A stretch of DNA of 64,000 bases from Brevibacillus sedimenti (GCF_020923495.1 NZ_CP064048.1:1800501-1864500); one strand, 5' to 3'; counted from the stretch's first letter, positions 1-8,939 are shown. The notes: a model not told the origin generated them from the letters alone. Numbers and translations are program-made.

Positions 1-675
1 GCGCCAGGAGCGATGCGCCGCCTGCAGTTCAGCCAGACTGCCCAGGGAGGCAATCTTCCCCGCCTTCATAATCGCGATCCGCGTACAGATTTTTTCCACC
101 TCATGCAGGTTGTGCGAGGTCATGAATATGGTTTTTCCCTGCTTGTGCAGCCTGAGCAGCAGTTGCTGAATCTGCAGCGCCGACTCCACGTCCACGCCGG
201 AGGTCGGCTCGTCGAGAAACAGCAGCTCCGGATCGCCCGCCAGCGCCTGGGCGATGCCCAGCTTTTTCTTCATCCCGAAGGAAAACGTCTTTGCCTTTCG
301 TCCGGCGTGTTCCGCCAGACCGACGTCCTCCAGGATGCGCTCGCACTCCTTTTTGCTGAGACGGATGCCTTTGACCCGTGCCAGATAGCGCAGGTGGTCC
401 AGAGCCGTCAGTGAGTCGTAAAAGGTGGAGTAGTCGGGCAGGACGCCGATCCGCCGCTTCCAGTCATCCGGCTGGCCGACGCCGTCAAACATGCGGATCG
501 TACCGGAAGTGGGGCGGATAATGCCCGTCAGCATGTTGATGAACGTCGACTTGCCAGCCCCGTTTTTTCCCAAAAACCCGAAGATTTCGCCGGCGTTTAC
601 GGACAGGGTGACGCCGTCGACGACCGTTCGCTCGCCAAAACGCTTGGTCAACTGGTTGGTTTCCACGAGTGCCAC
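1..675 (-). CDS. ABC transporter ATP-binding protein (3' end cut by window edge)
   Basis: ATPase subunit of an ABC-2 type exporter; 225 codons are visible and the reading frame is still open at base 1. Visible motifs: Walker A GKNGAGKS at residues 36-43, a Walker B LLFLDEP preceded by a divergent signature FSFGMKKKL in place of LSGGQ, and the switch His in TSHNLHEVE. The start is GTG (673-675) behind GGAGGG; its G is also the last base of the permease stop TAG, so the two genes overlap by one base and are translationally coupled. Substrate unknown. The pair is divergent from the two-component system at 1505, which may regulate it (inference). Confidence 0.93.
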   Translation of the reverse strand, partial: MALVETNQLTKRFGERTVVDGVTLSVNAGEIFGFLGKNGAGKSTFINMLTGIIRPTSGTIRMFDGVGQPDDWKRRIGVLPDYSTFYDSLTALDHLRYLARVKGIRLSKKECERILEDVGLAEHAGRKAKTFSFGMKKKLGIAQALAGDPELLFLDEPTSGVDVESALQIQQLLLRLHKQGKTIFMTSHNLHEVEKICTRIAIMKAGKIASLGSLAELQAAHRSWR

Positions 676-1358
676 TAGCAATCCCTCCGTTGAAACAGAT
701 AGACGGACGCACTGAAAAAGAGCAGTGCGTACAGCCAGATGACGCCGGTGAACGCGCCCCCTTTTTCGATGTAGAAGTAGGGGGTCAGATAGCCGATCCA
801 CTTCGCCGTGGCATGGGAGGAGACGAGCGTCCAGAGGCCGAGAAAGGGCAGTCCCAACCCCAGGACGATCCCCGCAAACATCGTGTAGCTGGGGCGCGGC
901 ACCGCGATGGACATCAACAGCGCGAGGGACGTGCTGTACACCAACAGTGTCATGCACTGCCACAGCGTGTTGGCGTCAAACGTGCGGACGGAGGCGAACA
1001 GGACGCCAAACGTGACCAGCATGCAGCACGTCCAGAACAGCAGGACACCGAACCATTTGCCGAGCACGATGCTCGCCCGCGAGGTACGGGTAAGCAAAAA
1101 CCGGATCGTCCGGCTGGACAGTTCCCGGTTCATGATGTCATGGGACAGGCCAAACACAAACAGCGGCCCGAAAAGCATCACCAGCACGAACACGCCCAGC
1201 GCATGTCCGTGCGCCAGCTCCTTTTCCGAGAATATGTCTGCTACCTGATTGACCAGATCGGAGACCCAATAGGAGATCCCGACGATCACAGCGACGGTAA
1301 TGAGCGACTTCACGCTCCGCAACAGACGGGTACACTCTTGAAAGCAAACTGCCCACAT
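675..1358 (-). CDS. ABC-2 type transporter permease
   Basis: A 227-residue membrane protein with about six hydrophobic segments (for example around residues 17-35, 55-72, 98-125, 135-150, 158-180 and 203-220), the usual layout of small ABC-2 permeases. A region reading NRELSSRTIRFLLTRT just after the second segment matches the conserved cytoplasmic loop of bacteriocin/antibiotic ABC-2 exporters. It is the first gene of the pair, with AAAGGAGAGG eight bases before ATG. It probably dimerises and works with the ATPase encoded directly downstream. The substrate cannot be told from sequence. Confidence 0.85.
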   Translation of the reverse strand: MWAVCFQECTRLLRSVKSLITVAVIVGISYWVSDLVNQVADIFSEKELAHGHALGVFVLVMLFGPLFVFGLSHDIMNRELSSRTIRFLLTRTSRASIVLGKWFGVLLFWTCCMLVTFGVLFASVRTFDANTLWQCMTLLVYSTSLALLMSIAVPRPSYTMFAGIVLGLGLPFLGLWTLVSSHATAKWIGYLTPYFYIEKGGAFTGVIWLYALLFFSASVYLFQRRDC

Positions 1359-1504
1359 GTTGATTCCTCTCCTTTCACGATTCAGTGTAAAAGGAGAGCC
1401 TTATTTCTCCCCAATCGCTTCCTTATCGTTTTCTTAAACATGTCGGTCGTCACCCGCCCGCGCTCCATCACGTGGTATGATGAAAACACAAGGAGGGAAC
1501 GGCT

Positions 1505-2224
1505 GTGGAACACCAAGCGCACATATTGCTGGTCGATGATGAAGAAGCGATTTTGCAGATGCTCAAAACCGTGCTTGAAAAAGAGGGGTTCCGCAACGTG
1601 GACACCTGCACGCGTGCGGAAGAGGCCATCCGGCTCATCGAGAAGAAGGCTTACGACCTGCTGATTCTGGACGTGATGCTGCCGGACAGGAGCGGGTTTG
1701 AGCTGTGCACCGCGATACGGCAGCGAACGCAGGCGCCGATTTTTTTCCTGACCGCCCGCGACTCCGATTATGACAAGCTGAGCGGCTTTGCGTACGGAGC
1801 GGACGATTACATCACCAAGCCGTTTCATCCGCTGGAAGTGGTGGCGCGGATGAAGGCACACTTGCGCCGGACGCTGTCCCAGTCCAGGGAGCAGCCATAC
1901 GATTCCGGCCGCGTATACGATTTCGGCCGGTTTCAGGTAAACGTCGCGGCGGCCGAACTGATCGTCGACGGCAAGCCGGTGGAATGCTCCGCCCAGGTCT
2001 TTCGCCTGCTGCTCTTTTTTTGTGAGCGTCCCAACCGCGTCCTCACCAAGCAACAGATATACGAGCACGTCTGGAACGAGTACGGCTTCTTTGACGAAAA
2101 CACGGTCATGGTCCACATTCACAAGCTGCGGCAGAAAATTGAAGAAAATCCGAGCCAGCCGAAATACTTGGTCACGGTAAGAGGCTTGGGCTACAAACTG
2201 GTGGCTGACGGGAGGAAGCGATGA
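1505..2224 (+). CDS. OmpR/PhoB-family response regulator
   Basis: Receiver domain (residues about 6-120) followed by a winged-helix DNA-binding domain (about 140-237). The phosphoacceptor is Asp56 in LILDVMLP, with acidic pocket DDEE at 11-14 and Lys in ADDYITKPF. The C-terminal RGLGYKL is typical of the OmpR class. Start is GTG with AAGGAGGGA upstream. The 3' end overlaps the histidine kinase start by four bases (ATGA), so both are one transcript. Likely target by position is the divergent ABC exporter at 1-1358; that link is inference. Confidence 0.95.
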   Translation: MEHQAHILLVDDEEAILQMLKTVLEKEGFRNVDTCTRAEEAIRLIEKKAYDLLILDVMLPDRSGFELCTAIRQRTQAPIFFLTARDSDYDKLSGFAYGADDYITKPFHPLEVVARMKAHLRRTLSQSREQPYDSGRVYDFGRFQVNVAAAELIVDGKPVECSAQVFRLLLFFCERPNRVLTKQQIYEHVWNEYGFFDENTVMVHIHKLRQKIEENPSQPKYLVTVRGLGYKLVADGRKR

Positions 2225-4029
2225 GGCTGCGCCGCAAAATGATCGTCCATCACTTCCGCCAGCTGCTCCTGTTTTTTGTGGTGCTGATCGTCGTGCTGGT
2301 GATCTCGCTCGCATTGTTAGGCTACCAGCTCACAAAAAGGGAAATGGCAACCGATTTAAGCCTCCTCAGCGCCAGCGACTTGTCCTTGTTCTTCATTGCT
2401 GTGGACAAAAATGGCGTCCGCGTCGACGAGGACGTGGAGCACAGCGTAAAAAATCAAAACGGCTGGCTGCAGGTCATCGACAGAAACGGCGAAGCGGTCT
2501 ACGCCTACAACTGTCCGCCTGATGTGCCGCGCCGGTACACGCCGGGCGAACTGGTGGGGCTTGCTCAGCCCGAAAGCGGCTTTCCGCATCACACCCGTAT
2601 CTGGACGATCCGGTCGGGAGAGGAGAGCTATTTGGTGCTGTACGGCACCCCGGCGCCGGAGGTTCGGCTGCTGCATCTGGTGCTGCCGCGGGAGGCCGGT
2701 GAAAATGCTGTCTCCCGTCCGGCGCCAGGGAGCGAAGTGCAGGAGGCGTTTCGCCAACACAACGCCTGGCTGGCCGTGTACGACAGACAGGGGAGCCTTG
2801 TGGAGCAGTGGAACAATCCGCAGGCGGCCAAACGGCTGGAGGCGGCTGAGATACTGCAGGCGGAACAGGAGCGGAGAAGCCGGCCGGTCAATATCATCAG
2901 CCGCTACGATGAGGCTACCGGCCGCACGTTTGTTGTCGGCGTCCCCAATCCGCTCTACCGCCCCGGCACCTCCGCCGCCGAGAACAGCGATCGCCTGGTG
3001 CAGGAGGCGTTGTTAAAAATCGTGCTGATCCTGGTGCTGGTTGTGCTCGCAGCTGCTCTGTGGTACGGGCGCAGGGTGGGTCAGCCGCTCTTGCACATGA
3101 TGAACTGGCTGGAACAGTTGGCAAACGGCCGCTATCAAGAACCGACAGGCCGAAACGGCAGGCTCGTGGGCACCACACGCAGGGGCAGGCGGAAGAAGTC
3201 GTTTGCCGTGTTTCAGGACATCTTTGACGCTCTGCAGCATTTGACGGCCGTCCTGAGCGACAGCGAACGGCGGCGAAAGGACATGGAACGGACCCGGGAA
3301 GAGTGGATCACCGGCCTGTCCCACGATTTGAAGACGCCGCTCAGTTCCATTTACGGCTACGCGGCCATCCTGGAATCGGACCAGTACGAATGGGGGCCCG
3401 GCGAGATTCGCCGGTTCGGCGGGATTATTCGGGAAAAGGCCGACTACATGACCGGGTTGATCGAGGATTTGAACCTGACGTACCGGCTCAAGAACAACGC
3501 CCTGCCGATGGTGAAGAAAACAGCGGAGATCGTGGAACAGGTGCGGCGCATCGTCGTCGATACGGTCAACGACCCCGGGGCGGAGCGGCACGTCATCCGC
3601 TTTCAACCGGAGGTGGCGTCGCTGTTGGGGCAGGTGGACGGCAAATGGTTCCGGCGGATCGTCGCCAACGTCCTGGCCAACGCGGTGAAGCATACGCCGC
3701 CCGGAACCAACGTGCTGGTGTCAGTCGGACCAAACAGCGGCGGCGGGTTTGTCGTGAAGGTGGCAGACGACGGCCCGGGAATGGACGAAGAGACGAAGGA
3801 AAACCTGTTTGAACGGTACTACCGGGGAGGTCACACGCAGGAAGACGCCAGCGGGTCCGGCCTGGGCATGGCGATTGCCAAGCAGTTGGTGCTGGCGCAC
3901 GGTGGAGAGATACGCGTCGAGAGCGAACCGGGCAGGGGGACGACAGTGGCGATGCTGTTTCCGCCCGCCGATGATCTGAAGGAACGGGACGAGGTGAAAC
4001 AGGAGCGTGTGATCCGCTCTGGACGCTGA
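2221..4029 (+). CDS. Sensor histidine kinase, two-pass with large extracellular domain
   Basis: 602 residues. A first membrane segment lies at about 14-35 and a second at about 262-282, bounding an extracellular sensor region of roughly 225 residues. A HAMP-like linker follows, then the HisKA box GLSHDLKTPLSS with phosphorylated His368, and a HATPase domain with N box NVLANAVKHT, G1 DDGPGMDEE and G2 GSGLGMAIAKQL. The signal is unknown. Partner of the regulator just upstream (four-base overlap). After the stop another frame stays open for about 25 codons (to about 4101), so the exact C-terminus could depend on one base. Confidence 0.95.
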   Translation: MRLRRKMIVHHFRQLLLFFVVLIVVLVISLALLGYQLTKREMATDLSLLSASDLSLFFIAVDKNGVRVDEDVEHSVKNQNGWLQVIDRNGEAVYAYNCPPDVPRRYTPGELVGLAQPESGFPHHTRIWTIRSGEESYLVLYGTPAPEVRLLHLVLPREAGENAVSRPAPGSEVQEAFRQHNAWLAVYDRQGSLVEQWNNPQAAKRLEAAEILQAEQERRSRPVNIISRYDEATGRTFVVGVPNPLYRPGTSAAENSDRLVQEALLKIVLILVLVVLAAALWYGRRVGQPLLHMMNWLEQLANGRYQEPTGRNGRLVGTTRRGRRKKSFAVFQDIFDALQHLTAVLSDSERRRKDMERTREEWITGLSHDLKTPLSSIYGYAAILESDQYEWGPGEIRRFGGIIREKADYMTGLIEDLNLTYRLKNNALPMVKKTAEIVEQVRRIVVDTVNDPGAERHVIRFQPEVASLLGQVDGKWFRRIVANVLANAVKHTPPGTNVLVSVGPNSGGGFVVKVADDGPGMDEETKENLFERYYRGGHTQEDASGSGLGMAIAKQLVLAHGGEIRVESEPGRGTTVAMLFPPADDLKERDEVKQERVIRSGR

Positions 4030-4124
4030 AGCTGTCTCCGCAGGCATTGGAACAGGCGAGCCGGGTGGTGGCGAGGCTGCCGCGGGAGACGGGCGGCAAA
4101 TAGAATACAACACGGCAAAAAGCG

Positions 4125-4161
4125 AAAAACGTGCTTCCTCTGCACGAGGCGGCACGTTTTT
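4125..4161. terminator. Bidirectional rho-independent terminator
   Basis: AAAAACGTGC at 4125-4134 pairs with GCACGTTTTT at 4152-4161. T runs occur on both strands, so it can end both the rightward two-component operon and the leftward yitT gene. Confidence 0.85.
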
Positions 4162-4173
4162 CCAGTCGAATGG

Positions 4174-5058
4174 TTAGTGAATATCCCTCTTTTTAAACTG
4201 CCCGCCGCGGACGTCGTGAATGTTGCCGACGGCGAGAAATGCGCCGGGGTCCACTTCCTCGACGATCAGCTTCAGCTTGGCTTCCTCCAGGCGGGTGATG
4301 ATGCAGAACACCACTTTTTTATCGTCGCCGGTATACCCGCCTTCTCCGCTCAGGTACGTCACGCCGCGTCCCAGCCGGGCGACGATGGCGTCCCCGATCT
4401 CCTTGTAGTTGTCGCTGATGATCCAGACCGATTTGGAGCCTTCGAACCCTTCGATGGTCAGATCGATCATCTTAAAGGCGATGTAGTAGGCCATCAGCGA
4501 ATACATGGCGCGATCCCAGCCGAACACGAAGCCGGCGCTTCCGAGAATAAACACGTTGAAGAACATGACGATCTCGCCGACGGAAAACGGCGTCTTTTTG
4601 TTGAACAAAATCGCCACGATCTCCGTGCCATCCAACGATCCTCCGTAGCGGATGACCAGCCCCACACCAATGCCCAGAATGATGCCGCCGAATACGGCTG
4701 CCAGGAGCGGGTCTTCCGTCAACGGACGAACGTCGTGCAGCATCGTTGTCCCCACCGACATGGCGGAAACACCCAACAGCGTGGAAAGCGCGAACGTTTT
4801 TCCGATCTGTTTGTAGCCGACGATCAGAAACGGCAGATTGAGCAGGAACAGGAACAACCCGAGCGTCAAGCCCGTCAAGTGGGACAAGATGATGGATATC
4901 CCCACAATTCCTCCGTCAATAATCCGATTTGGGACCAAAAAGATTTCCAGCCCGACGGAGACGAGGCCCGATCCGATCAGGATGAACAGCGCCCTCTTGA
5001 GCAGTTTGCCGAGGGTCAATTTTTTGTGAGTGGCATGTTGTTTGAGCGTTTCTTCCAT
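4174..5058 (-). CDS. YitT family membrane protein
   Basis: 294 residues with an N-terminal block of five to six hydrophobic segments (about residues 25-190; the DUF161/YitT region) and a soluble C-terminal domain of about 85 residues starting near SKSVWIISDNY, matching DUF2179. This domain order and length are standard for the family, which is abundant in Bacillales and whose transport role is not established. ATG is preceded by GGAGGGG; an earlier ATG four bases upstream is out of frame. Monocistronic between a shared terminator and a divergent regulatory region. Confidence 0.93.
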   Translation of the reverse strand: MEETLKQHATHKKLTLGKLLKRALFILIGSGLVSVGLEIFLVPNRIIDGGIVGISIILSHLTGLTLGLFLFLLNLPFLIVGYKQIGKTFALSTLLGVSAMSVGTTMLHDVRPLTEDPLLAAVFGGIILGIGVGLVIRYGGSLDGTEIVAILFNKKTPFSVGEIVMFFNVFILGSAGFVFGWDRAMYSLMAYYIAFKMIDLTIEGFEGSKSVWIISDNYKEIGDAIVARLGRGVTYLSGEGGYTGDDKKVVFCIITRLEEAKLKLIVEEVDPGAFLAVGNIHDVRGGQFKKRDIH

Positions 5059-5205
5059 TCATTCCCCTCCTACGATAATAATTATGTTTTTATTATACCA
5101 TTAACTGTCCAGTCGCTTGCGCATTTTCAGGTATGTTCAGAATAGAAAAAATAGACGGAGACACGATCTTTTCTCCGTCAGCCTGCGAATGGATACAAGC
5201 ACACC

Positions 5206-5243
5206 TTGACAAAATTATAGACAAAACAATAAAATGTCTATAA
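5206..5243 (+). promoter_or_regulatory. Sigma-A promoter with embedded 9-bp perfect inverted repeat (probable operator)
   Basis: TTGACA at 5206-5211 and TAAAAT at 5230-5235 are separated by 18 bases. TTATAGACA (5215-5223) and TGTCTATAA (5235-5243) form a perfect inverted repeat with an 11-base centre that brackets the -10 element. A dimeric regulator bound there would block RNA polymerase. The downstream gene encodes an HTH protein, so autorepression is the simplest reading (inference). Confidence 0.75.
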
Positions 5244-5272
5244 AAATATAAACAAAACAAGGGTGTGTTTGT

Positions 5273-6031
5273 GTGATTGGCGTATCGGAACTGTTTTGGA
5301 ACGCCTCGTTGGAGGAATTGAAACGCGGGTACATTCTGCAGGACGATCATGTTGTATGCCTGCTTTGCGGCAAGCGGCTGGAGAAAGGCGTCGTCTATCC
5401 GGCTGACGGCGTTTTCTATGAAGCGGAGCGGTATATGCGCGTTCACATTGAACAGGCGCATCAGTCCGTGTTTGACTACCTGATCCGGCTGGACAAAAAG
5501 CTGACCGGCCTGACGGACCATCAAAACCGTCTGCTGCGCCTGTTTTACCAGGGAAATAGCGACGCGGACGTGCAGAAGGAGCTGGGCATCGGCAGCGCTT
5601 CCACGATCCGGAATCACCGCTTTGCCTTGAAGGAGAAGGAGCGTCAGGCCAAGGTGTTTTTGACGTTGATGGAGCTGTTGAAAGAACGGGACAAGTACGC
5701 GCCGACCTTCATTGATGTGCATCACACCGCCAGAATGGTGGACGATCGGTACAATGTGACGCTGGACGAGTACGACAAGTTATTGAAAAAGTACTTCCCG
5801 GCAGGAACCGATGGATCATTGAAGACTTTCCCCTCGAAGGAAAAACACAGACTGGTGGTGCTGCGGGAAATCGCCAAGCGGTTTCAGCCTGAGCGCATCT
5901 ACACGGAAAAAGAAGTCAATCAGATCTTGCAGGCGGTGTATGACGACTACGTTACCGTCAGACGGTATTTGATCGACTACGGGTTTCTGGATCGAAAGGA
6001 CGACGGCAGCCAATACTGGCTGAAAGCGTGA
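5273..6031 (+). CDS. DUF2087-domain transcriptional regulator with N-terminal zinc-finger-like motif
   Basis: 252 residues in three parts. Residues about 25-65 hold Cys29-x2-Cys32 and His58-x4-His63, a plausible zinc site. Residues about 80-130 look like a LuxR-type helix-turn-helix (LTDHQNRLLRLFYQG, then STIRNHRFALKEKE). Residues about 185-250 match DUF2087, a small winged domain that usually sits at the C-terminus of such regulators. Start is GTG at 5273 with only a weak upstream AAGGG. Twenty-five bases after its stop comes a GIY-YIG-like gene; I believe this pairing recurs in Bacilli (from memory). Regulon unknown, probably including itself. Confidence 0.85.
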   Translation: MIGVSELFWNASLEELKRGYILQDDHVVCLLCGKRLEKGVVYPADGVFYEAERYMRVHIEQAHQSVFDYLIRLDKKLTGLTDHQNRLLRLFYQGNSDADVQKELGIGSASTIRNHRFALKEKERQAKVFLTLMELLKERDKYAPTFIDVHHTARMVDDRYNVTLDEYDKLLKKYFPAGTDGSLKTFPSKEKHRLVVLREIAKRFQPERIYTEKEVNQILQAVYDDYVTVRRYLIDYGFLDRKDDGSQYWLKA

Positions 6032-6056
6032 TTTTGAGGGAAAGGAAGAGATACCG

Positions 6057-6398
6057 ATGGATCGACGAGCGGAACTGAAACAACTGTACAAGGAAATGAA
6101 GACTGAGGCGGGTGTCTACCGGATTACCAACCGACAAAACGGGAAAGTGTTCATCGGCAGCACCATGAACCTGAAGACCATAAACGGCACGCAATTTCAG
6201 CTGAATTACGGCAGTCACAAAAACAGCAAGCTGCAGCAGGAGTGGAACGAATACGGGAAAGACGCCTTTGACATTGAGGTGGTGGAGCGCCTGGAAGTGA
6301 AGCAGGACAAATACCAGGAGACCAAGGACAAGCTGAAAAAGCTGGAGGAAACCTGGATGGAAAAGCTGCAGCCGTTTGGCGAACGGGGCTATCACTAG
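6057..6398 (+). CDS. GIY-YIG nuclease-family protein with altered catalytic motif
   Basis: 113 residues. The GIY-YIG fold signature is present but reads GVY ... VFIG, so the second catalytic Tyr is Phe, and the Arg expected shortly after (NLKTINGTQF) is not visible. The rest, SHKNSKLQQEWNEYG followed by EVVERLE, fits the family, and the extreme C-terminus LQPFGERGYH resembles GIY-YIG proteins with a conserved end. Cleavage activity is therefore doubtful; DNA or protein binding is possible. Start ATG behind GGAAAGGAAGAG, 25 bases after the DUF2087 regulator, so probably co-transcribed. Confidence 0.85.
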   Translation: MDRRAELKQLYKEMKTEAGVYRITNRQNGKVFIGSTMNLKTINGTQFQLNYGSHKNSKLQQEWNEYGKDAFDIEVVERLEVKQDKYQETKDKLKKLEETWMEKLQPFGERGYH

Positions 6399-6427
6399 GG
6401 GGGCGGCAACCGCCGTTCCCGTCAAAA

Positions 6428-6472
6428 AACAAGGATCGTTGCGGGATGTCCGCACGATCCTTGTTGATTTTT
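6428..6472. terminator. Rho-independent terminator after the GIY-YIG gene
   Basis: AACAAGGATCGT (6428-6439) pairs perfectly with ACGATCCTTGTT (6454-6465) and is followed by GATTTTT. The A run before the left arm allows it to serve the leftward glycosidase gene too. Confidence 0.85.
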
Positions 6473-6563
6473 CCGCAAGTTGTCTACAGAGGCACTATGT
6501 GTGTCAGCAAAGCCGTCGGCTGCAGGTGACGTGAACCGCGCCGCTTCGGCTCTTGACCCGTTG

Positions 6564-7895
6564 TTACGGGGTTTGCGCCGCATAGTACTGTTTCAGGCTG
6601 GAACCCACCCCTGCGGTATTGTTCAGCAGCGTTTTGGCGCTGAAAAAGATGCTGCCTTTTACCTGGGGATACGCCTTGTTGAGTTGGAGCTGCTTGATCA
6701 GCGCATCGCTGGTCGCCCAGTCGGTCGTGTTGCTGCCCACGCGGTACGCGGCGTGACCGATGTAGAGTTTGACGGGGGTGCCGTTTGTTTCCGCCGCCCA
6801 CCAGTGGACGAGCTTGTCGTACGCGGCCGGCTTGTACCCGATGCTCCAGTAGAGCTGAGGCGCTACGTAATCGAGCCAGCCGCTGCGAATCCACGTGCGG
6901 ACGTCGGCGTACAGGTTGTCGTAGGAGCTTTGGCCGTTCGTGTCCGAACCGGTGGGGTCGTCCTTCGCGTTGCGCCAGATGCCGAACGGGCTGATCCCGA
7001 ACTCCACCTGCGGCTTTACGCGTTTAATCGACTGGTACAGGTCGCGGACGAAGGTGTTGATGTTGTCGCGGCGCCAATCGCCTTTATTGGCAAATCTCCC
7101 TTGATTGTAGGCGGCATACGTCGCATCGTCCTTAAACGCTTCCTGCCCGTACGGATAAAAATAATCGTCCAGGTGCACGCCGTCAACATCGTACTTGTTC
7201 ACCACTTCCAGAATGGTGGCGATCACGTGCTGCCTCACTTCCGGAATGCCCGGGTTGAAGATCAGTTGGTTATTGTGAGGCACGACCCAATTCGGATGCA
7301 GCCTGGCGGGGTGATTTGCCGCCAGTTTTCCCGGATCTTTGTTCGTGCTGGCCCGGAACGGGTTGAACCAGGCGTGAAACGCCATGCCGCGCTTATGCGT
7401 TTCTTCGATCATGAAGGCGAGCGGATCATAGCCCGGGTGTTTTCCCTGCGTGCCGGTCAGCCATTTGGACCAGGGAACGAGAGCGGAAGGGTAGATGGCG
7501 TCCGATTCCGCTCTCACCTGGACGATGATGGCGTTCATGCCGGTCGCTTTCAGCTCGTCCAGCAAGCGTATGTACTCCTGTTTTTGCGCGTCGATGCTCA
7601 GGCCCTGTTTCGACGGCCAGTCGATGTTGTACACCGTGCTCACCCATGCGGCGCGCATCTCCTGCTGGGACTGGTTCACAGGGGTGCTGCTCCCCTCGGC
7701 ACCGGCGTTCGGATTGATGACAGGTTGCGGAGCCGTTCCATTGACGATGTCCGGCGGGACTGTCGGGGGAATCGATTGGCCGACGGCAGCATTGGCGGTC
7801 ACCCCTGTGCTCGTCTGCGGCTGAGCTGCCGTTGCGATCGGCTGCAGCCCAAACAGCAGGAGGAGCAGACTCATCAGCAAGCGGTATCGTTTCAA
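6564..7895 (-). CDS. Secreted family-10-like glycoside hydrolase (GHL10/DUF187)
   Basis: 443 residues. Signal peptide at 1-24 (KRYR, hydrophobic stretch, ATAAQ), then a Pro/Ala/Thr/Asn-rich linker to about residue 75, then a TIM-barrel-like domain starting EMRAAWVSTVYNIDWP. Further blocks VQVRAESDAIYPS, FHAWFNPFRAS, DGVHLDDYFYP and EFGISPFGIWRN match the DUF187/GHL10 family (B. subtilis YngK is a relative). Substrate is probably a cell-wall or exopolysaccharide glycan, unproven. Start is TTG at 7895 with AAGGAGG nine bases upstream; no ATG fits better. Monocistronic. Confidence 0.92.
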   Translation of the reverse strand: MKRYRLLMSLLLLLFGLQPIATAAQPQTSTGVTANAAVGQSIPPTVPPDIVNGTAPQPVINPNAGAEGSSTPVNQSQQEMRAAWVSTVYNIDWPSKQGLSIDAQKQEYIRLLDELKATGMNAIIVQVRAESDAIYPSALVPWSKWLTGTQGKHPGYDPLAFMIEETHKRGMAFHAWFNPFRASTNKDPGKLAANHPARLHPNWVVPHNNQLIFNPGIPEVRQHVIATILEVVNKYDVDGVHLDDYFYPYGQEAFKDDATYAAYNQGRFANKGDWRRDNINTFVRDLYQSIKRVKPQVEFGISPFGIWRNAKDDPTGSDTNGQSSYDNLYADVRTWIRSGWLDYVAPQLYWSIGYKPAAYDKLVHWWAAETNGTPVKLYIGHAAYRVGSNTTDWATSDALIKQLQLNKAYPQVKGSIFFSAKTLLNNTAGVGSSLKQYYAAQTP

Positions 7896-8234
7896 TTCAC
7901 AATCCTCCTTATTGCGTGAAAAATGTTCCCGTACAAGATCTGCCGTGTAGGCGGAAGAAATCTACCAATCTAGTAGACGTTTGAGAGAGACATTCGTTGC
8001 TTTCGGACTGCAAAAAACGGCAAAGATGGGTCTTGTGTCCTATGGTGATCGTTTCCTGGTTCGGCACATGTTTCACGGAAGACTTGATGGCGTTGATCGT
8101 ACCGCTGGCCGAGCACATCGTTTTTGGCAAACAACTTTACAGGAAGACGAGATAGCGATAACGTTGAGGAAGAGTGTGAACGTGCATGAAGGTTGGAAGG
8201 ATATACGCATCATGAATGAGGAGAGATCAGAGAG
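7896..8234. other. Intergenic region, no gene seen
   Basis: 339 bases between the divergent glycosidase and mqnB. Short open frames on both strands lack ribosome sites and recognisable similarity. It must carry promoters for both flanking genes, but I could not assign consensus boxes with confidence. Confidence 0.5.
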
Positions 8235-8939
8235 ATGAAGATGGACCCGCAAACGGGATCGCTCGAAGGTATCGGTCACGAACGGCGGAAAGCGGACATG
8301 CGCGTGCTCGTGATGACCGCTGTTCCGGCAGAGAGAGACGTGGTCTTGCGCGGACTGCGCGGCGACCGCCGCTTTGACGTGCTGGCAGGGGGCGTCGGCG
8401 CGGCGGCAGCGGCAGCCAGTACGGCGCGGGCCCTGGCTGTTGGCCCGTACGACCTGGTCGTGTCTGCCGGCATCGGCGGCGGTTTTACGGGACGGGCGGA
8501 AGTGGGCTCCCTGGTGGTGGCGAACGAGATTATCGCCGCAGACCTGGGGGCGGAGACTCCGGACGGCTTCTTGAGCGTGGACGAGCTGGGATTCGGTTCT
8601 GCCCGCATCCAGGTCCCCGCTGAGTGGGCGGCCCGTGTGACCGAGGCGCTGCGCGAGGCGGGGCTGCCCGTCAGCACCGGCCCCGTCCTGACGGTAACGA
8701 CTGTGACAGGCACCGCTGAGACCGCTCGTACATTGGGCGTGCGTGTGCCCGGGGCGGCTGCTGAAGCGATGGAGGGCTATGGCGTGGCTGTTGCCGCCCG
8801 TCAATGCGGCCTCCCCGTCCTGGAGGTCCGTGCCATTTCCAACCCGGTCGGACCGCGTGACCGTGCCTCCTGGCGCATCGCGGAGGCGCTGAACGCATTG
8901 GAGGCAGCAAGCTCAGTATTCCTGGAGGTGCTACGATGA
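8235..8939 (+). CDS. mqnB: Futalosine hydrolase
   Basis: Cleaves futalosine to hypoxanthine and dehypoxanthinyl futalosine in the chorismate-derived futalosine route to menaquinone. 234 residues; the nucleoside-phosphorylase-like core begins MRVLVMTAVPAERD (residue 22) with VGAAAAAASTARAL, SAGIGGGF and, near the C-terminus, AEAMEGYGVAVAARQ and EVRAISNPVGPRD, which carry the purine- and ribose-contacting positions of the family. Start 8235 is chosen because GAGGAG lies upstream; the ATG at 8298 would give a more typical N-terminus but has a poorer site. Overlaps mqnD by four bases. Confidence 0.9.
   Translation: MKMDPQTGSLEGIGHERRKADMRVLVMTAVPAERDVVLRGLRGDRRFDVLAGGVGAAAAAASTARALAVGPYDLVVSAGIGGGFTGRAEVGSLVVANEIIAADLGAETPDGFLSVDELGFGSARIQVPAEWAARVTEALREAGLPVSTGPVLTVTTVTGTAETARTLGVRVPGAAAEAMEGYGVAVAARQCGLPVLEVRAISNPVGPRDRASWRIAEALNALEAASSVFLEVLR

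Noticed and set aside
4030..4105. Frame reading LSPQALEQASRVVARLPRET after the first histidine kinase
   Set aside because: No start codon of its own; noted only as a possible alternative kinase C-terminus.
7981..8238. 85-codon plus-strand frame before mqnB
   Set aside because: No ribosome site, no recognisable family, and it ends across the mqnB start; treated as intergenic.
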